Assembly: GCA_028042835.1 (NCBI GenBank)
Contig: JAOFOL010000012.1
Span: 1 to 53,037 of the forward strand
DNA: 53,037 bases
Direction of reading: 5' to 3'
DNA from: Opitutales bacterium
GTDB taxonomy: Bacteria; Verrucomicrobiota; Verrucomicrobiia; Opitutales; Seribacteraceae
Of this stretch, positions 34,577-42,430 are shown in pieces. Under the pieces are notes generated by a model, which had not been told where the DNA came from, ran no database searches, and saw nothing but the letters and a program-made list of their open reading frames with translations. A program made the translations under genes and the position numbers. Numbering within the stretch: position 1 is the stretch's first letter; every line of letters starts with the position of its first letter.

Positions 34577-35246
34577 TTCCCTTAAGTTCCTCCTCTATCT
34601 TGCGCAGTTTTGTGGCAATTCTACCATCCAGAAGACCAAACCGGCTTTTAATTTGACAATCACCACTTTGGAGCGAACCATCTTCGAAAAATTTCACTTC
34701 AGGATATTCACTCAAGAGTGCATCATCGCCATCTAGCCCGTCAAAAATACCTGCTATAGCACTGGCAAAACCTTCACCTTCTTCCTCATCCCCGGAACTA
34801 GAATCGTCCACAGTTTTACGTAATCCTTTAAGAAGTTCGAGATCCGAAGGTGATAGAAAGACCTCAAGTTTTTCGTCTTCTTCAGAAAATTCTGCGATCA
34901 TTGACTTAACTAACTCCTCAATCGAATTTCCATCAAGCGTGATTTGTCCAAGCACTCGTTCTGCGATACCCAGAACCAAGTCCGGAAGTCGATTTTCTAA
35001 TTCGCCAACGGTAGAAAGAACCTTTTGGTTTATATCGCCGAGGAGTTGATTTTGCCGAGTTGCAATCTCTTCTCTTAATTTTTTAACTTCTGCCTGATAA
35101 AAAATAGTAGCTTCTTGTTTTCCACGATTGTAGGCTTCTTGCTTAGAATTATCGCTGACGGAAACAGGAATATCCGGTTTTCCAATGTAAGAAACTTTAA
35201 ACCCAGAAGGCTGAGTAGGGAAAGATATGGATTTATTGAACGACAA
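34569..35246 (-). CDS. fliH: Flagellar export regulator FliH
   Basis: This 225-residue protein has a polar N-terminus, a helical middle (REEIATRQNQLLGDINQKVL) and a C-terminal V-ATPase-E-like region (LVLGIAERVLGQITLDGNSI). FliH binds the FliI N-terminus and FliN. An acidic stretch at about 150-160 (SSGDEEEGEG) is unusual. The last part (GDCQIKSRFGLLDGRIATKL) matches the conserved FliH ending. It overlaps fliG by 14 bases. Confidence 0.9.
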   Translation of the reverse strand: MSFNKSISFPTQPSGFKVSYIGKPDIPVSVSDNSKQEAYNRGKQEATIFYQAEVKKLREEIATRQNQLLGDINQKVLSTVGELENRLPDLVLGIAERVLGQITLDGNSIEELVKSMIAEFSEEDEKLEVFLSPSDLELLKGLRKTVDDSSSGDEEEGEGFASAIAGIFDGLDGDDALLSEYPEVKFFEDGSLQSGDCQIKSRFGLLDGRIATKLRKIEEELKGND

Positions 35247-36276
35247 CGTCGCTGCCTCCAGTGTCGAGGATTATTTCCTCATCCTCTTCGAGTTCGCGAA
35301 CGATTTGGATAACTCGATCTTGTGCTGCCTCAACTTCTGACAGACGCTTGGGTCCAAGAAAGCCAAGTTGTTCCTCCAAAGCTTCAACCGCTCTTTTCGA
35401 CATGGTTGTATAAATAACTTTCTTCAACTCTGCTGATGCATTTTTTAAAGCTATAACAAGATCATCCTGATCAACCTCCTTGGTAATTTTACCAATATCT
35501 CCAGGACTAAGACGAACAAGGTCTTCGAAGCGGAACATTCGTTGCCTTATTGAACCACCAAGCTTTGGATTTCTCTTCTCGATACTTTTAAGTAGTTCTT
35601 TTCCTTCTTCCTTGTCGAACCAGTTAAGCAGATCAGCTGCAGATTTAACACCACCTGTTTTAACTTGAGGCGATTGCCCTTTTGAACCAACCCTAGATCC
35701 TAAAGTGTTGGCAACTACTTCGATCTGATCCATCGGGGTTGTTTCCATCGAGCCAACTCTTTCAATAACTTGTTCCTGAACATTCGGGGCCATTAATTGC
35801 AAAACCTCCGAAGCCTTATCTGCATCAACATTAGCCAAAACAAAAGCAATTGTCTGAGGTTGCTCGAATCGTAAAACATTGTAAATCTGACCGGAATCCA
35901 TCTCTTTGATATCATCCATAAAATCTAAAGAATCCCTTACAGGTGCAATGCGGTTCATGATGTTATTTGCCTTCAATGATCCATGTGCCATTTCTAAGGT
36001 TTTTTGGGCAAAATTCATTCCACCAAGGTTAGAATTTACACTCGATTCAATGATCTCCGAGAATTCATCGAGAACACAATCCTTTAATTCTTGTTCAACG
36101 ATTGGAAAATCTCCTATCTTTTTACAAATATTTTCGGCATCTTTGGCATCGAAACGCTTCAGGAGAGTCGAAGCTGCATCAGGACCCAACGCAATCATAA
36201 GCAAAGCAAGTTTATCGTGCTTTGCCATTTTTGTGTAACGATCTGCTACGCTTTCCTCTTCTTCAATTTCTTCCAT
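35233..36276 (-). CDS. fliG: Flagellar motor switch protein FliG
   Basis: This 347-residue protein has the three FliG domains. The N-domain (LALLMIALGPDAASTLLKRF) binds FliF. The middle domain carries RFEQPQTIAFVLANVDADKA, the EHPQ-type motif with Gln in place of His. The C-domain (MFRFEDLVRLSPGDIGKITK, LGFLGPKRLSEVEAAQDRVI) carries the torque helix. FliG is the rotor protein touched by MotA. The acidic C-terminal tail (ELEEDEEIILDTGGSD) is a little longer than usual. Confidence 0.97.
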   Translation of the reverse strand: MEEIEEEESVADRYTKMAKHDKLALLMIALGPDAASTLLKRFDAKDAENICKKIGDFPIVEQELKDCVLDEFSEIIESSVNSNLGGMNFAQKTLEMAHGSLKANNIMNRIAPVRDSLDFMDDIKEMDSGQIYNVLRFEQPQTIAFVLANVDADKASEVLQLMAPNVQEQVIERVGSMETTPMDQIEVVANTLGSRVGSKGQSPQVKTGGVKSAADLLNWFDKEEGKELLKSIEKRNPKLGGSIRQRMFRFEDLVRLSPGDIGKITKEVDQDDLVIALKNASAELKKVIYTTMSKRAVEALEEQLGFLGPKRLSEVEAAQDRVIQIVRELEEDEEIILDTGGSDVVVQ

Positions 36277-36323
36277 GACTACTAGAAAGTTTTTTCTATT
36301 ATTTAATCAAAAGCTGAAAGGAT

Positions 36324-37883
36324 TTACTTAGCTCCAGTCTCTAAATATTTCCTTAATGCCGTTCCCACATTATCAGGTTTTTCCTGAATAAGATCATTCA
36401 GCAATTCAGGTGTTAGTCCACTACCTAGACTTCTAGTTCCGCTAAGAAGTTGCTGATCATCCTCATCAAGAACTTGGACTTCAGCATCACTTGGTTTGAA
36501 TTTTTTGAGCATACGTAGAAACATAACGAAAATTACTAATGCGATTACTATACCGAGTAGATTTTTAATATGATGCCCATATGTTTCTAAGATGTGTTCA
36601 AATTGGTTTAGACTCTCACCCGCTGGACCCATAAAAGCTGGCAAAAACTCAACTTCATGAACGGTAACATGTGTTTGCAGGTCAACTTGATCGAATCGTG
36701 CACCAATTGCATTTACTACCGCGTCATGGATACTTTGAATTTGATCAGTAGTTCTTGGTGATTCTCCTTTGGCAATTAGTACCGCAGCACTACGACCAAT
36801 AATCGCTCCTGGTTCTTGCATTTCTTCTTTAAGTGTTCGGCTAATTTCAAAATCCGTGGTTTTAGATTCACGCTTTTCATCACTCTGAGCCATAATGGGA
36901 TCTTGCTGTGTCGCATCTTGGCTTACATTAGGAACATTAGCACCCATGCCGGTCGCGTTGCTCTGGGGTTGAGTTTCAACCGTCGTGGCTTCGTCTTTAT
37001 CTGTTGTTGAAGTTCTAGGAACTTGCCCTTCCGGGTCAAACTTTTCATCCAGGAGAGTAGAAGATTTAGTATCTAAATTTACTGAAACACGGGCGACCAC
37101 ATTCTCTTTACCTACAATCCTGGCAAGCATTGTTTCAATCTTTTGCTCAAGTCTTCTCTCTTGCGCCTGATAAGCCTTCATCAGTTGCCCGGCGACTCCT
37201 GCAGCTCCACCACCATCCTCACTTTCATCCGAAAGTAAATTACCTTGATTATCCATCACGGCAACTTGGGATTTGTTCACTCCTTTAACTGCTCTGGAAA
37301 CTAGAAACTGCACTGCAGTGACCGTACTTTTATCTAATGTGTTTCCACCAGTATCTACATACACAGAGGCACTGGGGCGATCGTTTGGATCCTCGCTAAG
37401 TAATAAATTGTTTTCAGGTTTAACTACAAAAACTTTAGCAGAGCGAATTGCATCCATCATGCTGATCGTTCTGGCTAGTTCTCCTTGAATGGCACGAGTG
37501 TGATTAGTTCTTTGGACAAAATCACTTATTCCAAAGTTACCTTCGTCAAAAATCTCAAAGCCAACATCCCCAGTTTTTGGTAAACCTTTCATCGCCAACT
37601 CCATTCTCATTGAAGCCCTTTTATCCTCGGGCACAAGAATTGAATCACCAGCCTCGTTATATTCATAAGGAATTTGATTGGTTTTAAGAATTTCAACAAC
37701 CTCTCCAAGATCCTTCGCATCTGCACCACTTACAAGAACACGCATCTGTGTACTACCTCCAGAGAAAGAAAGAATGGCTGCACTCAATCCAATAATGCCG
37801 AAAGCAGCAACTACTAGAGTAATTTTTTTTCCGCTAGGTAAATTTTGCCATAGCTCGGAAAGTTTTTCAAATCGTTCCTTCAT
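36324..37883 (-). CDS. fliF: Flagellar MS-ring protein FliF
   Basis: This 519-residue protein has two membrane helices (about residues 21-41 and 435-452). The first ring-building motif follows the start (MRVLVSGADAKDLGEVVEIL), then GLPKTGDVGFEIFDEGNFGI and FVQRTNHTRAIQGELARTIS, all classic FliF. The C-terminus (TPELLNDLIQEKPDNVGTAL) is the FliG-binding tail. FliF forms the MS ring in the inner membrane and houses the export gate. It contains an intact T8 tract on the plus strand near 37823. Confidence 0.97.
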   Translation of the reverse strand: MKERFEKLSELWQNLPSGKKITLVVAAFGIIGLSAAILSFSGGSTQMRVLVSGADAKDLGEVVEILKTNQIPYEYNEAGDSILVPEDKRASMRMELAMKGLPKTGDVGFEIFDEGNFGISDFVQRTNHTRAIQGELARTISMMDAIRSAKVFVVKPENNLLLSEDPNDRPSASVYVDTGGNTLDKSTVTAVQFLVSRAVKGVNKSQVAVMDNQGNLLSDESEDGGGAAGVAGQLMKAYQAQERRLEQKIETMLARIVGKENVVARVSVNLDTKSSTLLDEKFDPEGQVPRTSTTDKDEATTVETQPQSNATGMGANVPNVSQDATQQDPIMAQSDEKRESKTTDFEISRTLKEEMQEPGAIIGRSAAVLIAKGESPRTTDQIQSIHDAVVNAIGARFDQVDLQTHVTVHEVEFLPAFMGPAGESLNQFEHILETYGHHIKNLLGIVIALVIFVMFLRMLKKFKPSDAEVQVLDEDDQQLLSGTRSLGSGLTPELLNDLIQEKPDNVGTALRKYLETGAK

Positions 37884-37900
37884 AGTAATAGATTACAGCA

Positions 37901-38320
37901 CTACACTTGCATCCGCATAAGTTCCTTGTAGGAATCAACTAGTTTATTCCTGACTTCAATCATCAGATTGAAAGCCACTCCTGCTTCTTGTGACTTAACT
38001 ACTGCTTCTTGAATATTGTCAGATCTTCCAAGGATTAAATCTTGAGTCTCTTTGGCAGAAACTTTCTTTTTGTGATCAACACCTTGAATAAACTTTTCAA
38101 ACATCTGGGCAAAACCAGGTGCAGTAACTCGATCAACCGGAGATGTTCGATCCAGAGCAATGGTACTTGCTCCGTTGGCAAGCATACCGTTTGGAGAGCC
38201 AATACTGTTTGATTTATTCTCAAAATTCTGAGCAAACCTATCGGCTTGACTGTTTGGTCGAAGGTTAGGATTTTGCGTTAACAAATCGTTGAGGCTAGGT
38301 AATGCGGATATTTCGTTCAC
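37901..38320 (-). CDS. fliE: Flagellar hook-basal body protein FliE
   Basis: This 139-residue protein has the FliE C-terminal pattern in its last 60 residues (DNIQEAVVKSQEAGVAFNLM, then IEVRNKLVDSYKELMRMQV). FliE joins the MS ring to the rod and starts axial export. The N-terminal about 70 residues are a polar, probably disordered extension beyond the usual 100-110 residues. It lies between flgC and fliF, the conserved order. Confidence 0.94.
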   Translation of the reverse strand: MNEISALPSLNDLLTQNPNLRPNSQADRFAQNFENKSNSIGSPNGMLANGASTIALDRTSPVDRVTAPGFAQMFEKFIQGVDHKKKVSAKETQDLILGRSDNIQEAVVKSQEAGVAFNLMIEVRNKLVDSYKELMRMQV

Positions 38321-38328
38321 GATCTAAA

Positions 38329-38769
38329 TTATTTTCCAATAGCCATTGCTTGTTGGGCCATTCTTCTTGAGGTTTTTACAACAGTTAAATTTGCTTCGTA
38401 AGCTCTGGATGCACTTATTAAATCAACCATTTCACGAGATACATCGACATTAGGCATTTCTACCATTCCATCTTCATTGGCATGAGGATGCCCGGGATTG
38501 TAGATCATTCTGCCAGGAGTTTCATCATCGATTACATCGGTTACTCTTACGCCTTGGTAAAGATTTTCGTCCACATAACCAGGAACTCTTCTTTCAGGAG
38601 TCTTAATAAATTCTTCAAATACAACTTCTTTCCTCTTGTAGACATTACCGGATGCATCTTGTGTGGTGTTAGAATTCGCAATATTTTGGGCAATTATTTC
38701 TAATCGAATCTTTTCGGCAGATAAAGCACTCCCCGTTGATTCAATTCCTGGTATTAAATTCATGCTCAT
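38329..38769 (-). CDS. flgC: Flagellar proximal rod protein FlgC
   Basis: This 146-residue protein has EIIAQNIANSNTTQDASGNV, the rod-protein N-terminal motif, and KRKEVVFEEF. It then has YNPGHPHANEDGMVEMPNVD and the C-terminal VSREMVDLISASRAYEANLT, all standard FlgC. FlgC forms part of the proximal rod in the periplasm. It follows flgB by 15 bases. Confidence 0.97.
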   Translation of the reverse strand: MSMNLIPGIESTGSALSAEKIRLEIIAQNIANSNTTQDASGNVYKRKEVVFEEFIKTPERRVPGYVDENLYQGVRVTDVIDDETPGRMIYNPGHPHANEDGMVEMPNVDVSREMVDLISASRAYEANLTVVKTSRRMAQQAMAIGK

Positions 38770-38784
38770 GGTAAAAATTTCCTA

Positions 38785-39174
38785 CTAAACGCGCCCTCTT
38801 ATTGCTTGATTGATAGTTTTGATTGTTCCTCCTACAGCACCTGTAAGGTATTCGTAATTCAACGCATTTCTGTTCATTGCCAACATTTCCTCGTCCACTT
38901 GTACAGTATTTCCATCCATCCGCACTGGTTTAGCTTGTCGATCTTCTGCACTTCTTGGGAGTAAAGCTTTCACTCGACGAAAGTCACTACGGTCTACTGC
39001 CCTTCTAAGTTCAACGGAAAAGTTTTTAGGTAAATCCCTTCGCTTAAAACCTGGGGTTTCTACATTGGCGATGTTGTTCGCTAAAGTCTCGTGCCTCAAC
39101 TGGGTAGCATCAAGAAGCTTCTTGGAAATAAGATAGTTTTCTTGACTGTATAGATTATCGAGTACGGCTGCCAT
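38785..39174 (-). CDS. flgB: Flagellar proximal rod protein FlgB
   Basis: This 129-residue protein has RHETLANNIANVETPGFKRR near residue 27, the FlgB signature, and the C-terminal VDEEMLAMNRNALNYEYLTG. It is the first gene of the long leftward flagellar operon. The ATG at 39174 has no Shine-Dalgarno sequence, and a sigma-54-like element ends 13 bases before it, so the mRNA may be leaderless. No other ATG, GTG or TTG lies close enough downstream to be a better start. Confidence 0.96.
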   Translation of the reverse strand: MAAVLDNLYSQENYLISKKLLDATQLRHETLANNIANVETPGFKRRDLPKNFSVELRRAVDRSDFRRVKALLPRSAEDRQAKPVRMDGNTVQVDEEMLAMNRNALNYEYLTGAVGGTIKTINQAIRGRV

Positions 39175-39184
39175 ACGATTTACA

Positions 39185-39203
39185 GTGCATTAATCATGCC
39201 AAG
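39185..39203 (-). promoter_or_regulatory. Sigma-54 (-24/-12) promoter-like element before flgB
   Basis: On the minus strand the sequence reads CTTGGCATGATTAATGCAC. This matches the sigma-54 consensus YTGGCACG-N4-TTGCW at all but two positions, with exact GG-N10-GC spacing (GG at 39200-39199, GC at 39188-39187). The C of the -12 GC is 13 bases before the flgB ATG, the same distance as at flgF. The element implies RpoN plus an enhancer-binding activator encoded elsewhere; the divergent histidine kinase could be the sensor. Confidence 0.75.
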
Positions 39204-39299
39204 TACAAATATGAAATATCTGTAAAAGAGTTACCCTAACAATGTCAGCAAGTTGGTTGCCAATATTGCATTTTAAATATATCAAAAAATCTCATAAGT

Positions 39300-40907
39300 A
39301 TGAAAACTCCACACTTTGAAAATTGCCAAGTTGCCTTAAACCCAGATGGGTCGATTTACGAAGTTTCAAAAGAATTCTGTGATTGGATAGGAATTTCTTC
39401 GGATAAAGTTATTGGGGAATCATTTCGACAGCTAATGATCGGAATAGAGCAATCTTGGGATTCATCTCTACCAACGAAGCTTTATTCAGATCATGAAAAA
39501 TTTTTTCTTCCACTTGTAGCAAGTGATCGAAGTTCATCCATTGGTCTTCACATTACTCTTCAAAGGTATGAAAAACTTAAAGTTTCAATTCTATCTATAA
39601 CTACAGGACTTGCACCCCATGATTCCTTGAAGGATGCTTTCCTCGGAGATTTGATGCAAAACCCAAAAGCCATCGCGAGTACTCTTGTAAGGCTTCAAAA
39701 GGCAGAAAGTCGCCTATCAGATTACATAAGTAATTTCCCTGGGATATTCTTCACTCAACGCCCCGACATGACATTTAGCTATTTGTCAAAAGGAATTCGT
39801 CCACTATTCCCCGAGGACTACAGAGAATTCTCTAGGGATAGTGGTTTATTTCTATCCAAAATTTTTGAACAGGACAGGGAGCACTTCGTCAATGAAACAA
39901 ACCCGCAGAAACAAAAAAATCAAACATACAGCTTTACCTACCGTGTGGTTTTACCCCCAAGTAATCAAATAATCTATTTTTTGGATGTTCGTACTCCAAG
40001 TATGACTAAACACGGGAAACTATTAGGGTATGATGGAGTACTTATCGACATAACTAGGCAGGCAATAGCTGAGCACCGCTTGACTAATTCAGTATGGAGA
40101 GAAGGTCTGGCTACTCTAACCAATGGTCTTGTTCACGATTTCAGTAACCTTATGGCAGGAATTTTTTCCATCAGTGAATTATACTTTGGTATGATGGAAA
40201 AAGATGACCCTATGGCAAACGGTATGGGGCAAATTAAGAAAAGTGCGATGCAGGCACAGAAGCTAGTAAGGAGGATTATTGACCTCCATCGAGAAAAACC
40301 TGCAAATCGTGCGGTCCAAGACCTTAGGCTTCTCTTAAAAGATCAGATGGACTTATTGGAAATAATTATTCCAAGAAGTGCAAAAATTAAGACAAGTTTC
40401 GGCAAAGATGCACTTCCCGCATTCATCGAAGAAACAGGATTTAGACAAGTTATTCTAAATTTGGCAATTAATGCAAGAGATGCAATCGGTAGGTCAGGGA
40501 AAATATCAATCTCAATTCGAAGAGTGGACAAAGGTTCATTGCTTTTATCCGGCAAAGGCAACTCCCTGCCTAAGGCAAAATGCATTGGGGCCGAGGTTTC
40601 TATATCTGACAATGGAAAAGGGATCCCCGAAGATATAAGAGAGAATCTTTTCGCACCCTTCTTTTCTACTAAAGATGCATCGAAAGGTTCTGGGTTTGGT
40701 CTATATAATTCCAAGTTATTTATCGAAGACCATAATGGAGAAATAGGATTTATATCAGAAGAGGGGAAAGGTAGTACATTCTTTCTATTTATCCCGTTAT
40801 TTATAAACGATGAATCAAAAAAGAAGAATTTGAAAAAAGCGAGACGTGCGACGCGTGAATTCGTAAAAGTAAGAAAATCGACCCCGCCTAAAAACTCACC
40901 TGCCTAA
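39300..40907 (+). CDS. PAS-domain sensor histidine kinase divergent from the flagellar operon
   Basis: This 535-residue protein has no membrane segment, so it should be cytoplasmic. A PAS-like region covers about residues 1-110 and a second about 130-255 (ending YDGVLIDITRQAIAEH). The phospho-acceptor is His279 in GLVHDFSNLMAGIFSISELY, the HDF-x-N type of H-box. The ATPase domain has the N-box (VILNLAINARDAIGRSGKIS), G1 (ISDNGKGIPEDI), F-box (FFSTKDASKG) and G2 (SGFGLYNS). No response regulator is adjacent. Divergence from flgB across 125 bases suggests it senses for flagellar control, in the manner of FlrB/FlgS, with sigma-54; this is inference. Confidence 0.9.
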   Translation: MKTPHFENCQVALNPDGSIYEVSKEFCDWIGISSDKVIGESFRQLMIGIEQSWDSSLPTKLYSDHEKFFLPLVASDRSSSIGLHITLQRYEKLKVSILSITTGLAPHDSLKDAFLGDLMQNPKAIASTLVRLQKAESRLSDYISNFPGIFFTQRPDMTFSYLSKGIRPLFPEDYREFSRDSGLFLSKIFEQDREHFVNETNPQKQKNQTYSFTYRVVLPPSNQIIYFLDVRTPSMTKHGKLLGYDGVLIDITRQAIAEHRLTNSVWREGLATLTNGLVHDFSNLMAGIFSISELYFGMMEKDDPMANGMGQIKKSAMQAQKLVRRIIDLHREKPANRAVQDLRLLLKDQMDLLEIIIPRSAKIKTSFGKDALPAFIEETGFRQVILNLAINARDAIGRSGKISISIRRVDKGSLLLSGKGNSLPKAKCIGAEVSISDNGKGIPEDIRENLFAPFFSTKDASKGSGFGLYNSKLFIEDHNGEIGFISEEGKGSTFFLFIPLFINDESKKKNLKKARRATREFVKVRKSTPPKNSPA

Positions 40908-41359
40908 TCTTCCATTTTTAATGGAACAAGTACGCCATCTTCATATTGCATCACAGATCGAATATTTCCACTAGTTCCATAAAATGTCATTTTCCCATGC
41001 AGTTTTCCATCCTTGTAATTTGCTTCAACCCATGAACCGTCTACGGATTTCCTTATTGAAACGCCTTGTAATTTTCCTTTTTCATATCCATCCAGACTCA
41101 AACGACTAGAAGATTTCCTTTCAACCGATCCTGTAAACGGTTGGTCATCCCCTTTCCTGTAAAGGGTTTCATCAAAATCTGATGAATCTAAGATTTGTTT
41201 AGATTCAAAAGAATCTTCAAATGTATCAAACCCACCCTTCCATTCAATTTCATCAGGCTCTTCAATATCTTCGGAACAAGAAGTTGAAAACACAATCAAC
41301 ATGGTAGATAATAATAAACCATTATAATGATTTAATTTAGATATATTCTCTAAAATCAT
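40904..41359 (-). CDS. Putative lipoprotein with MORN-like repeats
   Basis: This 151-residue protein has a hydrophobic N-terminal stretch ending MLIVFSTSCSED, a plausible signal peptidase II site with Cys at about residue 28. An acidic linker follows. The C-terminal half contains degenerate MORN/YwqK-like repeats (LDGYEKGKLQGVSIRKSVDG, EANYKDGKLHGKMTFYGTSG). Its stop overlaps the kinase stop by four bases. It starts 23 bases inside the end of the FmdB-like gene, so they are likely co-translated. The function is unknown; an outer-envelope location is expected. Confidence 0.7.
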   Translation of the reverse strand: MILENISKLNHYNGLLLSTMLIVFSTSCSEDIEEPDEIEWKGGFDTFEDSFESKQILDSSDFDETLYRKGDDQPFTGSVERKSSSRLSLDGYEKGKLQGVSIRKSVDGSWVEANYKDGKLHGKMTFYGTSGNIRSVMQYEDGVLVPLKMED

Positions 41360-41897
41360 AAAGTTCTGGATCTCTCTTGGATCGGTTGAGCAATAGCTTT
41401 CTTAACTTTGATTGAGCTGATTCTTCTTCCCCTTCAACCGTTGCTCCAGCATCACCATCTTCTCCCATAAATTCACCTATCCGGGCCTCTAAATCTTCTG
41501 GATTCATACCCTCTTCAAGTTTTCGAACAACCTCCTCCATAGGCTCATCCATTGTTTCGCCGCTTAACTCGCACATTCTACGCATCAGTGATCCCATTTG
41601 CTTAGGATCGGGATTATCTTCATCCATTCCTGAAATAGAGTGCTCAAGCTCCTGCATCATTTGACTAGCTTGATTCTCATCCATACCTGCAAAGGGGTCA
41701 TCCGGATCATTATTTATTGGTTCTGTTTTCGGTTCGTCATTCTGCTTGCCGGTTATTGAAAAACCCGAGACTAGCTTCTGCATTTTATTTTTTTTACCAT
41801 CAGGGCACTTTGGTACCAGCTCAGAGAAGCTAAATGATGGTGCATAAAAAGAATAGATTTTACCTGTATCAGGAGAATGAAATTCGTAGATTGGCAT
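41337..41897 (-). CDS. FmdB-like protein lacking most zinc-ribbon cysteines
   Basis: This 186-residue protein begins MPIYEFHSPDTGKIYSFYAP, the start pattern of the FmdB/CxxC_CxxC_SSSS regulators, and has KCPDGKKNKMQKLVSGF near residue 30. The usual first CxxC is replaced by HSPDTG, and only one Cys of the second pair remains, so zinc binding is doubtful. The remainder is an acidic, Met/Glu-rich region (MDENQASQMMQELEHSISGM and on) that looks helical. Its role is not known; members of this type recur in Verrucomicrobiota-like genomes as far as I can recall. Confidence 0.7.
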   Translation of the reverse strand: MPIYEFHSPDTGKIYSFYAPSFSFSELVPKCPDGKKNKMQKLVSGFSITGKQNDEPKTEPINNDPDDPFAGMDENQASQMMQELEHSISGMDEDNPDPKQMGSLMRRMCELSGETMDEPMEEVVRKLEEGMNPEDLEARIGEFMGEDGDAGATVEGEEESAQSKLRKLLLNRSKRDPELYDFREYI

Positions 41898-41970
41898 TGT
41901 TTAATATTATTATAATTGTATTAACCATTTATAAGCAAAAATGGAAGTTCAGAACTTATAATTAAGCATC

Positions 41971-42426
41971 ATGTATAAATTTCTGTATGTAATTTATTTC
42001 CCCAAAAGTAAAGCTATACGAAAAATCATTCCCTTCCTTTACGCTAGTTTCCTGCAACTCATTACAGGAGTCCCCAAACCAGAAGCCTTAAAAAATTTCG
42101 ATGTCGCAGAATTTGCGATTATGTTTTCTGAACAGTTGTATGATTATCCTTATTGGCTCCAGGATCTAAGTCACCTCCCTCTTTTCCTCACCTTCACCTG
42201 GATGTCACATTGGTTTTTCTCTGGTCCGAACCCCTCATTTGATTTAAACCGGAAAGCTGTCATCGCCTCGATTATATACGCGGTTTTTAACGAAGGAATT
42301 CAAGCGATCATTCCTGACCGATTCCCATCTTTAGGAGATTTAATCATGAACTTACTTGGAGTGATCTTAGCAATCTTTGTATATAAAATGCTGGGAAAAT
42401 ATTTATGTTCAGTCAACAGGACTTAG
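41971..42426 (+). CDS. VanZ-like membrane protein
   Basis: This 151-residue protein has about four hydrophobic segments (near residues 18-35, 65-82, 93-110 and 120-143). It ends in the VanZ-family block FNEGIQAIIPDRFPSLGDLI, then MNLLGVILAIFVYKML. VanZ relatives are small integral membrane proteins of unclear biochemical role; the founding member gives low-level teicoplanin resistance. The gene lies alone between a divergent and a convergent neighbour, so it probably has its own promoter in the 73 bases upstream. Confidence 0.85.
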   Translation: MYKFLYVIYFPKSKAIRKIIPFLYASFLQLITGVPKPEALKNFDVAEFAIMFSEQLYDYPYWLQDLSHLPLFLTFTWMSHWFFSGPNPSFDLNRKAVIASIIYAVFNEGIQAIIPDRFPSLGDLIMNLLGVILAIFVYKMLGKYLCSVNRT

Positions 42427-42430
42427 AGTT

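Noticed and set aside
5602-39174. Sigma-28 (FliA) type promoters inside the cluster
   Set aside because: No convincing TAAA-N15-GCCGATAA match was found in the intergenic gaps on the minus strand; FliA targets probably lie elsewhere.
39266-39280. Sigma-54-like sequence on the plus strand before the histidine kinase (TTGGTTGCCAATATTGCA)
   Set aside because: The GG-to-GC spacing is 11 rather than 10 bases, which sigma-54 does not tolerate well, and the flanks do not match.
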